Part shown: positions 8,556-15,704 of the stretch, one piece after another | How positions within the stretch are numbered: the first letter of the stretch is position 1 | Layout of the letters: every line of letters starts with the position of its first letter | Source: Rhodovibrio sodomensis | GTDB lineage: Bacteria; Pseudomonadota; Alphaproteobacteria; Kiloniellales; Rhodovibrionaceae | DNA: 64,000 bases | NCBI RefSeq assembly: GCF_016583645.1 | Contig: NZ_NRRL01000006.1 | Location: forward strand, 54,414-118,413 | Direction: 5' to 3' | Translations under genes and position numbers: made by a program | Notes under the pieces: model-generated | What the model was told of the DNA's origin: nothing | The model's database searches: none | The model's input: the letters and a program-made list of their open reading frames with translations, nothing else

Positions 8556-9307
8556 GGCTCATCTCCTTCCAGAGGTCGCCTAAGAGTATATAGGTTCGAG
8601 GAATGGCTTACAACAGAGAAGCCTTGCTCCTCGTAGCACGGGACAGTCGGTTCGATGGCATCCAACGCGACCGCGTAACTGGCGCCCAGCAGATAACCCC
8701 AGTCCACGAGGTTTCTGACCACAATAGGGATCACGTCCCCGCGAAACGGGTGCCGAGCGTCCGGCGGAAAGCTCTCGATATGATCAAGGCGCACCTCATG
8801 CCGGTTGTGGCTGACCCTCCCCACTGCGAGAGCGTGGAGTGATGTCATCTCCGCGCGGTTCCATAGCGCGATCTCAAACCGCGCCGGGTTTGTCCTGACA
8901 CCCGGGCGGCCGAAGCGCAAATGGAACCATGACCACTCTCGGGTTTCAGGGTGGCGCTCTCCAGCAGGAAGCCTATCGACGGACCCTGCTGCCGCGCTGG
9001 TGATTGGAGTCAAAACCAACCCTGGGTAGGTCGCGCTGTAAACTTCCAGCGTCAGCTCGTACGACACTCTGCGCAACTCATCGTACCGACGCAAAGCCTC
9101 TTCGTATTGTGAATTTCGCGGCACGTGACTCGTCCCCAGACCGTAGGTTGGCTCACCTGCGATATGGGAGCGCTTTTTCAGTTCCGGCCCATTAACAGGA
9201 CCTGCTGACAGATAAACTCGCGCTTCTCGCGCGTAAACCGTTGTCAGCAAGCCACGTCCCCAACGACCCTCATCGACCACGAGACGCAACACGCTTGAAG
9301 GTTTCAA
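8552..9307 (-). CDS. Transposon passenger: acetyltransferase-like protein (251 aa)
   Basis: The C-terminal third (DHIESFPP..., VPCYEEQGFSVV near the end) looks like the closing strand and helix of a GNAT fold, where a Tyr-x-x-x-Gly-Phe pattern is common. The N-terminal part is unassigned. Some IS1595-family elements are known to carry passenger genes. GC content is clearly lower than in the surrounding chromosome-like DNA, consistent with arrival on the element. It overlaps the 65-residue gene by 4 bp. Substrate and activity cannot be inferred. Confidence 0.65.
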   Translation of the reverse strand: MKPSSVLRLVVDEGRWGRGLLTTVYAREARVYLSAGPVNGPELKKRSHIAGEPTYGLGTSHVPRNSQYEEALRRYDELRRVSYELTLEVYSATYPGLVLTPITSAAAGSVDRLPAGERHPETREWSWFHLRFGRPGVRTNPARFEIALWNRAEMTSLHALAVGRVSHNRHEVRLDHIESFPPDARHPFRGDVIPIVVRNLVDWGYLLGASYAVALDAIEPTVPCYEEQGFSVVSHSSNLYTLRRPLEGDEP

Positions 9308-9382
9308 CGAACCACAACGTAAAGCCGCCGCACCCTAAAGCACAACATGTTGTGTGGCGGTTGTCTCGGTTCCTCGGTCGAA

Positions 9383-9405
9383 CCTTTGTTTTGGTGATAA
9401 GTCCG
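9383..9405 (-). repeat. Right terminal inverted repeat of the transposon
   Basis: Reverse-complementary to 6941-6963 at 22 of 23 positions; ends ...AAGTCCG followed directly by the target duplication. Confidence 0.95.
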
Positions 9406-9413
9406 AATTCGAA
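9406..9413. repeat. Target-site duplication, right copy
   Basis: AATTCGAA, identical to 6933-6940. Confidence 0.93.
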
Positions 9414-9428
9414 ACGATTTTCGCCCCC

Positions 9429-9444
9429 GGTGACCGTTGTCACC
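9429..9444. promoter_or_regulatory. CRP-type palindrome upstream of the pentapeptide gene
   Basis: GGTGACCGTTGTCACC is a perfect palindrome outside a 4-bp centre and contains GTGA-N6-TCAC, the core of cAMP-receptor-protein sites. It lies about 90 bp before the pentapeptide gene start. Similar sites are at 21588 and 61646, and a CRP-like regulator is encoded at 43824. The transposon ends only 24 bp upstream, so the promoter may have been affected. Confidence 0.55.
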
Positions 9445-9531
9445 GCGACAAATACGGTCCATGCCCAGACTCGAGGTAAGACTTCAAGAGAAAGCGCACC
9501 GCGCGACCCGACCCATGAAGGACACCTCGAC

Positions 9532-10605
9532 ATGACCGCTCACGCCGCGACATCCCGCTCCTCCCTGCGCCCGCTCTACCTGATCGAGGATGCGCGGCTC
9601 ACCCAGGCCGCGGTCGCCCGCATCGCACGGGCGCACGCGAACTACCTGTCCGGGCGTCGCCAGGGTCGGCGCGCGGTTCTGCGCAACTGCGACCTCTCCG
9701 GCCTCGACCTCTCCCGGCTGTCGTTCGCGGGTGCCGAGCTGATCGGCTGTTCCTTCGCCGGCTGCGACCTTCAGGGCGTGGACTTCGCGCGTGCCAGTCT
9801 GTTCGGCAGCACGTTCGACGGTGCCGACATGACCGCCGCCCGCCTGACCGGCGCCGACCTGCGCGGTGCGGCCTTCGAGACGACCGCCAAGGCCGGGCAG
9901 GATGGCGCTGACGCACCGGTCATCATGCTGATCGACAGCGAGCGGATGACGGTCGGCAGCAGCTTCCAGAACGCCAAGCTCAAGAACACCGACTTCGCCA
10001 GCTGCCGTCTTCGCAAGGCCGACTTCACGGGTGCCAGCCTGCTGGGCGCGCGCTTCGAGCAGGCCGACCTGCGCGGCGCCCGCTTCGGCCGGGCGGTCCT
10101 GCGCGAGACCAGCTTCGCGGGCGCGCGCCTCGAGGGCGTCGACTTCTCCGCGGCGAAGGCCGACAGCCAGAGCTACACCAGCCTCGCCGCCCATGCGCTG
10201 AGCGCGCGCCCGCGGCCGCTGTCCAGCGTTACCACGCTGAACGAGCTGATCGAGCTGCACCAACTCTGGGTCGACAGCGAGGGACGCGAAGGTCAGCAGG
10301 CCCGCCTGTCGGGTCAGGACCTGCGCGGCGTCCGGCTTGCCGGCCGCGACCTGTCCGCAGCGGACCTCGCGAGTTGCGATCTGCGTGGCGCGGATCTCTC
10401 CGGAACCAGCCTTGCGGCCGCGAGCCTGATGGGCGCCCAGCTCGACGGGGCGCGCCTGCACAACTGCGACCTGCGCGGCGCACACCTCAGCGCGGCGAGC
10501 ACCGCGGGCGCCAGTTTCGACAACGTCCGCTCCGGCGAGCTCGCCCGTACCGGCCTCGCCACGGTCATGCCGGCGATCACGGAGGCGCCCGCCCTCGCCG
10601 CCTAG
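9532..10605 (+). CDS. Pentapeptide-repeat protein
   Basis: From about residue 40 onward the 357-residue protein is built of A(D/N)LXX-type pentapeptides (for example LSGLDLSRLSFAGAELIGCS and ADLRGARFGRAVLRETSF), forming a right-handed beta helix. Two repeat blocks (about 40-220 and 255-340) are separated by a spacer. Such proteins range from structural to gyrase-protecting; the role here is unknown. Start ATG 9532 follows GAAGGACACC, a good ribosome site; a longer frame running upstream into the transposon is ignored. No membrane segments. Confidence 0.9.
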   Translation: MTAHAATSRSSLRPLYLIEDARLTQAAVARIARAHANYLSGRRQGRRAVLRNCDLSGLDLSRLSFAGAELIGCSFAGCDLQGVDFARASLFGSTFDGADMTAARLTGADLRGAAFETTAKAGQDGADAPVIMLIDSERMTVGSSFQNAKLKNTDFASCRLRKADFTGASLLGARFEQADLRGARFGRAVLRETSFAGARLEGVDFSAAKADSQSYTSLAAHALSARPRPLSSVTTLNELIELHQLWVDSEGREGQQARLSGQDLRGVRLAGRDLSAADLASCDLRGADLSGTSLAAASLMGAQLDGARLHNCDLRGAHLSAASTAGASFDNVRSGELARTGLATVMPAITEAPALAA

Positions 10606-10673
10606 CTTTTGACACCGGGCGGATTTGGCTTGTAGGAGCGCGTCGCATCACCAGGGCACTTCGCATCACCGCC

Positions 10674-11447
10674 ATGCACCCGCGATACCTGCCGCCGCAA
10701 CCGGGCGGCCTACGCCGCTGGCTCACCGGCGGCGCGCGCATTGCCGCTGCGAGCGCGCCGGGCATGCTCGTCGTCGCCGGCTTGCTGTACGCCGCCGGCG
10801 TCGCGCTCTATCAAGCGCTGGCCGGCCTCGGACCGGCCGGCCAGGTGGTCGCCGAAAGCGTTGTCATCTACGCGGCTGCCGTGCTCTTGCCCTGGTGGTC
10901 GGCGGGCCTGAGCGAGCAGGTGGCTGAAGGCCGGCTGTTCGCGCTGCTTCCTGCCCGGCTGCCGGCCCCGCGCGCCCTCCTTCCCATGTCCCTGTGGGCC
11001 CTGCTTCTTCCCACGATCTGGACGGGCTTCGGATCGATGATCCTGACCCAGCCCCACGATCCCGATCTGTTCGCGCCGCGACCTCTGATCGACATCGCCC
11101 GGGCAGTGGGTTTTTCAGCATCGATCGCCGGCAGCCTGACGGCGCTCGATCGGCTGCGCCTTTCGCGCACCGCACTCTCCGGGAACGACGAACCCACAGC
11201 AGCCCTGGACAGCACCAGCCAGGCCACCCTGGCGCGCCACGGCCGGTCCCTCCAGAACATCTTCCTGCTGATTCTGATCGTCGCTCACGCGATGTCGGCG
11301 GCCATCCCGTTCGGACCGCTGGTCGTCCTCGCCGGCCTGCCATGGGCGGCGGCCAGCTGTCACCTCGCGGTGGTGGAAATGAAGACCGGCACGCCCTACC
11401 GCGCGCAGGCGCCGGCCAGCGCGGCCGCCGCCCAAGGTAACGGCTGA
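10674..11447 (+). CDS. Integral membrane protein of unknown function (257 aa)
   Basis: Hydrophobic segments occur at about residues 27-48, 56-75, 104-122 and 202-240, suggesting four to six membrane helices with short loops. No recognised transporter signature is present. A Pro-rich N-terminus (YLPPQPGGLRRW) precedes the first helix. I use ATG 10674; upstream frame overlaps the pentapeptide gene and has no clear ribosome site. Function unknown. Confidence 0.65.
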   Translation: MHPRYLPPQPGGLRRWLTGGARIAAASAPGMLVVAGLLYAAGVALYQALAGLGPAGQVVAESVVIYAAAVLLPWWSAGLSEQVAEGRLFALLPARLPAPRALLPMSLWALLLPTIWTGFGSMILTQPHDPDLFAPRPLIDIARAVGFSASIAGSLTALDRLRLSRTALSGNDEPTAALDSTSQATLARHGRSLQNIFLLILIVAHAMSAAIPFGPLVVLAGLPWAAASCHLAVVEMKTGTPYRAQAPASAAAAQGNG

Positions 11448-11615
11448 GCGCGCGGCTGCCCGCCTAACGGCGGCCAGCCGTGTGCGCACAACCCCAAATC
11501 CCAAGAAGTGAAACAGACGACGGGGCGCCCGCGCGCCGCCGGCGGTCTCCTGCGTGTTCGCAGAGAAGACCGCCGGCCGCGCCCGGCCGATAGACCCGTC
11601 TGAGGGAGATGAGAC

Positions 11616-13910
11616 ATGGCTGACGCCACCTTCGTGCACCTGCGCGTCCACACGGCGCATTCCCTGGCCGAGGGCGCGATCAAGATGAAGGACCTCGGCA
11701 AAAGATGCGCCGAGCTCGGCATGCCCGCGGTGGCGATGACGGACAGCTGCACGCTCTCCGGCGCGATGGACTTCACGAAGAGTGTGTCCGGCGCCGGCGT
11801 GCAGCCGATCGTCGGAGCGCAACTGCTGCTGCGCCACCCAGGTCTGGAATCCGGAGACGAGCTGTCGAAAATCGTTCTCCTCGCCAAGGACGGCGAGGGT
11901 TACGCCAACCTGATCCAGCTGGTCTCCCACGGCTATATCGCCACCGACGACGGCCACAACCCGGCCGTCGACCTGAAGCAGCTGAAAGAGCTGTCGGCCG
12001 GCTTGATCGCGCTCACCGGCGGCCCGGAAGGTCCGGTCGACAAGGCGCTGGCCGCTGGCGCGCCGGAGCGCGCCCGCCAGCGGCTGCAGGCGTTCGCACG
12101 GATTTTCGGCGACCGCGCCTACTGCGAGCTGCAGCGCGATGAGCCGGGCGTGCCGGGACCCGTCGAGGCCGAGCTGATCCAGCTCGCCGACACGCTGGAA
12201 ATGCCGCTCGTGGCGACCAACGACGCCTACTTCCTGACCCGTGACATGCACGCCGCGCACGACGTGCTGCTGTGCATCTCGGAAGGCGCCTACGTCGCCA
12301 CCGAGACCCGGCGGCGGGTCAGTCCGGAGCGCTATCTCAAGAGCCCCGAGGAGATGGTCGAGCTGTTCGCCGACCTGCCCGACGCGGTCGACAATACGGT
12401 CGAGATCGCGCGGCGCTGCGCTGTCGCGTTCGAGACCGCCAAGCCGATTCTGCCGGCCTACCCGGACCTTGCCGAGGGCAAGACGGAAGCTCAGGAGCTG
12501 CGCGATCAGGCCCACGCCGGGCTGCATAAGCGCTTCGTGATCCTGGAGACCCCGGAGGAGCGCAAGGCGGACTACCGCAAGCGCCTCGACTTTGAGCTCG
12601 ACGTGATCGAGCGGATGGGCTTTCCCGGCTACTTCCTGATCGTTGCGGACTTCATCCAATGGGCGAAGGACCGCGGGATCTCGGTCGGGCCCGGACGCGG
12701 CTCGGGCGCGGGCTCGCTCGTGGCCTACGCGATGAGCATCACCGACCTCGATCCGTTGCGCTACGGTCTGCTGTTCGAGCGGTTCCTCAACCCCGACCGC
12801 GTCTCGATGCCGGACTTCGACGTCGACTTCTGCCAGGAGCGCCGCGACGAGGTGATCGACTATGTCCGCGAGCGCTACGGCGACGAGCGGGTCATCCAGA
12901 TCGGCACGTTCGGCAAGCTACAGGCGCGCGCCGCGGTGCGCGACGTCGGCCGGGTGCTGCAGCTCCCCTACCCGGTCGTCGACCGTTACTCCAAACTGAT
13001 CCCGAACAACCCGGCCAATCCAACCACCCTGCCAGAGGCGCTGGAACTCGACGAGGTAAAGGAAGCACTGGCCCAGGCAGATCACGACGTCCGCCGGATG
13101 TTCGAGATCGCCGTCCAACTCGAGGGCCTGTACCGCCACGCCTCCACCCACGCCGCGGGCGTGGTCATCGCCGATCGGCCGGTCGCCGAGATCGTCCCGG
13201 TGATGCGCGATAAGGAAGGTAAGCTCGCGACCAACTGCGACATGAAGGCGGTCGAGAGCGCGGGACTGGTGAAGTTCGACTTCCTGGGCCTGAAGACGCT
13301 CGACGTCATCGAGGGCGCCCGGGAAATGGTCGCGGAGGCGCACGCCAAGCCTGACTTCGACCGGATCGGCGTCGACGACGCCCCGACCTACGCCATGCTG
13401 CAGGGGGCCGAGAGCTTCGGCGTCTTCCAGCTGGAAAGCGACGGGATGCGCGCTGCGATGCGGGGCATCAAGCCGTCGACGATCGACGACCTGGTCGCGC
13501 TTGTCTCGCTGTATCGACCGGGGCCGATGGAGAACATCCCCGTCTATGCGGCGGTGAAGCACGGCGAGCAGGACCCGGACTACATGCATCCGCTGCTCGC
13601 CGACCTGCTGCGCGAGACCTTCGGCATCATGGTCTACCAGGAGCAGGTCATGGAGCTCGCGCGGATCCTGGCGGGCTACTCGCTCGGCCAGGCCGACCTC
13701 CTGCGCCGTGCCATGGGCAAGAAGATCGCCGCCGAGATGGACGCCCAGTTCGCCGTCTTCACCGAAGGCGCCCAGAAGGGCTGGGCCGATGTCGAGCTCG
13801 AGGACGGCCGAACGGTCCGCCTGCACCGGGCGACCAAGTACCCCGCCGCCGATGGCAACAGCTACACCGTCGACGAGGCAGCCGAAGCCGACGTCGAGCT
13901 CGCGATCTAA
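11616..13910 (+). CDS. dnaE: DNA polymerase III alpha subunit, N-terminal part (split dnaE)
   Basis: This 764-residue ORF carries the PHP domain (FVHLRVHTAHSLAEGAI), palm and thumb. Catalytic aspartates are present: PDFDVDF gives D400/D402/D404, and KFDFLGL gives D555. The family signatures GRGSGAGSLVAYA, HASTHAAGVVI and LLRRAMGKKIAAEMD are intact. The normal sequence stops after FTEGAQKGW (about residue 723), where DnaE proteins continue into the fingers; instead an unrelated ~41-residue tail ends at a stop. The remaining fingers, OB fold and C-terminus are encoded separately at 14418. A GAGGGAGATGAGAC ribosome site precedes the ATG. Together the parts total 1,129 residues, a normal DnaE length. 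Confidence 0.93.
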   Translation: MADATFVHLRVHTAHSLAEGAIKMKDLGKRCAELGMPAVAMTDSCTLSGAMDFTKSVSGAGVQPIVGAQLLLRHPGLESGDELSKIVLLAKDGEGYANLIQLVSHGYIATDDGHNPAVDLKQLKELSAGLIALTGGPEGPVDKALAAGAPERARQRLQAFARIFGDRAYCELQRDEPGVPGPVEAELIQLADTLEMPLVATNDAYFLTRDMHAAHDVLLCISEGAYVATETRRRVSPERYLKSPEEMVELFADLPDAVDNTVEIARRCAVAFETAKPILPAYPDLAEGKTEAQELRDQAHAGLHKRFVILETPEERKADYRKRLDFELDVIERMGFPGYFLIVADFIQWAKDRGISVGPGRGSGAGSLVAYAMSITDLDPLRYGLLFERFLNPDRVSMPDFDVDFCQERRDEVIDYVRERYGDERVIQIGTFGKLQARAAVRDVGRVLQLPYPVVDRYSKLIPNNPANPTTLPEALELDEVKEALAQADHDVRRMFEIAVQLEGLYRHASTHAAGVVIADRPVAEIVPVMRDKEGKLATNCDMKAVESAGLVKFDFLGLKTLDVIEGAREMVAEAHAKPDFDRIGVDDAPTYAMLQGAESFGVFQLESDGMRAAMRGIKPSTIDDLVALVSLYRPGPMENIPVYAAVKHGEQDPDYMHPLLADLLRETFGIMVYQEQVMELARILAGYSLGQADLLRRAMGKKIAAEMDAQFAVFTEGAQKGWADVELEDGRTVRLHRATKYPAADGNSYTVDEAAEADVELAI

Positions 13911-13928
13911 GCCTGGGCCAGATCGAGT

Positions 13929-13967
13929 GCGCGTGGCCGGTCTGGGCACACCGGACCGGCCACGCGC
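13929..13967 (+). terminator. Strong hairpin between the dnaE halves
   Basis: Perfect 14-bp arms, GCGCGTGGCCGGTC (13929-13942) and GACCGGCCACGCGC (13954-13967), with an 11-nt loop. There is no T-run, so it may be an attenuator, processing site or Rho-assisted terminator. It would uncouple transcription of the two dnaE parts. Confidence 0.65.
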
Positions 13968-13990
13968 CCCTCAACAGGACACACAATGCG

Positions 13991-14287
13991 ATGAAGAATC
14001 CCGGCAAGCCTGTCCGGAACCCGACGGCTCATGGTGCGGAAATCTCATACCGCCACGGCGACCGGATCGTCCGCACCCGCGCGATCGTCGCGGCCGCGTC
14101 CCGCGCCAATGCCGCGGCGGCCCTCGCGGTCAGCGAGAAACGCCTTCTGCCGGCACGCGACCTGAGCCCGGAGGAGATCAGCCTGGCGCTGCACCGGCCC
14201 GGCCTCGTTCACGCCCTGCTGGACGGGACCTGGGAGGTCATCCGTGACTTCTCGGACCTTCAGACGGCGGATACCAGATCCGCGTAG
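13991..14287 (+). CDS. Hypothetical protein between the dnaE halves (98 aa)
   Basis: A same-strand ORF with start ATG 13991 and an AGGA stretch upstream. The product has a basic N-terminal tail, a short Ala-rich helix (AIVAAASRANAAAALAVSEK) and a helical C-terminus. It has no similarity I recognise to DnaE, inteins or homing endonucleases. Its position between the polymerase fragments is unusual and might reflect an insertion, or simply an unrelated small gene. Confidence 0.5.
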   Translation: MKNPGKPVRNPTAHGAEISYRHGDRIVRTRAIVAAASRANAAAALAVSEKRLLPARDLSPEEISLALHRPGLVHALLDGTWEVIRDFSDLQTADTRSA

Positions 14288-14417
14288 AACCAGCCCGGCC
14301 CGGCCGGCACCACATCCCTGCCAGGTAAGCCAGTTGTAACGCGTGCCTGGCCCGGTAGCCCGGCGATCTTGATGGACGCCGGCCCACCGGGCCAACCAGC
14401 CGCGAAGGACGAGAGAG

Positions 14418-15515
14418 ATGCCCAAGATCGCCAAGATCACCGAGTTGCCGGAGACGCAACTCTCGCCCGAGCACGCCCAGATGATCTGGGACCGGGTCAA
14501 CAAGTTCGCCGCATACGGCTTCAACAAGTCCCACGCGGCGGCTTACGCGGTGATCGCTTTCCGGACCGCCTATCTGAAGCGGCACTATCCCTACGAGTTC
14601 TACGCCGCCAGCATGAACCTCGACCTCGACAAGCGGGAGAAGCTCGCCGAGTTCAACCGGGAGTGCCAGCGCGAGGGGCTGAAGGTGCTGCCGCCCAACG
14701 TGAATACCTCGCAGGCGACCTTCTCGGTGCGCCGGCGCCAGGACGGCACCGCGGATGCGATCCGCTGGGCGCTCGCGGCGATCGGCGGCGTCGGCGTCGC
14801 GGCGATGCGCGGGGTGATCGCGGAGCGCGACGCCAAGGGCCGCTTCACCTCCTTCGAGGAGTTCGTCCGGCGTACGATCGCCTGGTGCAACAAGAAGTGC
14901 TACGAGAACCTGATCCTGGCCGGCGCCTGCGATGACCTGAAGCTGAGCCGCAAGGCGATGCTCCACGCCCTCGAGACGGTCATCAAGTGCGCCCAGACCG
15001 AGGCGAAGGAGGCTGAAAGCCCGCAAGCCTCGCTGTTCGGCGATGCCCTTCCGGCGCAGACCCGCTCGACCGTCAAGGACCTGCCGGAGATGCCCCGCCT
15101 GGAGCTCCTGGAGAAGGAGTTCGCCGCGCTTGGTGTCTACGTCAGCGGCCACCCGATCGACTCCGTACGGGGCGCCATCGCGAGGACGCAGGCGAAGTCG
15201 ATCGCCGAAGTCCTGTCTCCCCGGTTCACCTGGCGCACCGCCAAAGTCGGGGTGCTCGCGCTCAAGGTCGAAAGCCGGATGACCCGCAAGCAGGAACAGA
15301 TGGGCATCGTCATGATGTCGGATCCGACCGGCATGTACGAGGCCGTGGTCTTCCCGGACGACTTCCGTCGCCTGCGCCAAACCCTCAAGCAGGGCGAGGC
15401 CTACATTCTGACGCTGGGCGTCAGCGAGCGCGACGGTCAGCGCAGCTTCTCTGTCCGCGATGCCGAGCCGCTCAAGCTGGAGGCGCTGACGCCCGCCCTC
15501 GGTCAGGTCGCCTGA
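14418..15515 (+). CDS. dnaE: DNA polymerase III alpha subunit, C-terminal part (split dnaE)
   Basis: The 365-residue product resumes the DnaE sequence shortly after the point where the upstream ORF diverges: MIWDRVNKFAAYGFNKSHAAAYA and the following fingers segment with YPYEFYAASMN. A helix-hairpin-helix region (AIGGVGVAAMRGVI), a beta-clamp-binding motif QASLF (residues 203-207) and an OB fold (about 255-350) follow. GAAGGACGAGAGAG precedes its own ATG, so it is translated independently. No Cys/Asn splice junction is visible, so trans-splicing is not supported; the halves would have to assemble non-covalently. Confidence 0.92.
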   Translation: MPKIAKITELPETQLSPEHAQMIWDRVNKFAAYGFNKSHAAAYAVIAFRTAYLKRHYPYEFYAASMNLDLDKREKLAEFNRECQREGLKVLPPNVNTSQATFSVRRRQDGTADAIRWALAAIGGVGVAAMRGVIAERDAKGRFTSFEEFVRRTIAWCNKKCYENLILAGACDDLKLSRKAMLHALETVIKCAQTEAKEAESPQASLFGDALPAQTRSTVKDLPEMPRLELLEKEFAALGVYVSGHPIDSVRGAIARTQAKSIAEVLSPRFTWRTAKVGVLALKVESRMTRKQEQMGIVMMSDPTGMYEAVVFPDDFRRLRQTLKQGEAYILTLGVSERDGQRSFSVRDAEPLKLEALTPALGQVA

Positions 15516-15704
15516 CGCGCCTACCGGCCGGCGCCGCGGCTCCGTGGCTTCGCAGGCGGCGATGCCTGCTCGACCCCCGGATACTGTGCTGGCGGCGCCG
15601 GCTGGTTGTCCGCGCCGTCGGCATCGGGTTCGTCGGATGCATCGGACGTATCCGCGTCATCATGGGGCCGGGCGTCGCGCCGTTTCGCGTTCAAATCGTC
15701 GCGC

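Larger units (their letters stand above)
6941..9405. mobile_element. Complete IS1595-family transposon with two passenger genes
   Basis: The 2,465-bp unit is bounded by 23-bp inverted repeats at 6941-6963 and 9383-9405 that match at 22 of 23 positions (both begin at the tip CGGACTTATCACC on their own strand), and flanked by the 8-bp duplication AATTCGAA. Inside are an ISXO2-like transposase (+), a bidirectional terminator hairpin, and two overlapping minus-strand genes with lower GC. The intact ends and exact duplication suggest a fairly recent insertion. A subterminal hairpin GCTCAAG/CTTGAGC lies at 6965-6981. Confidence 0.95.

Noticed and set aside
13782..14460. A functional split intein joining the DnaE parts
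   Set aside because: No Cys at the start of an N-intein, no Asn-Cys/Ser junction before the second part, and the break is upstream of the cyanobacterial intein site. Only a weak resemblance of the tail remains.
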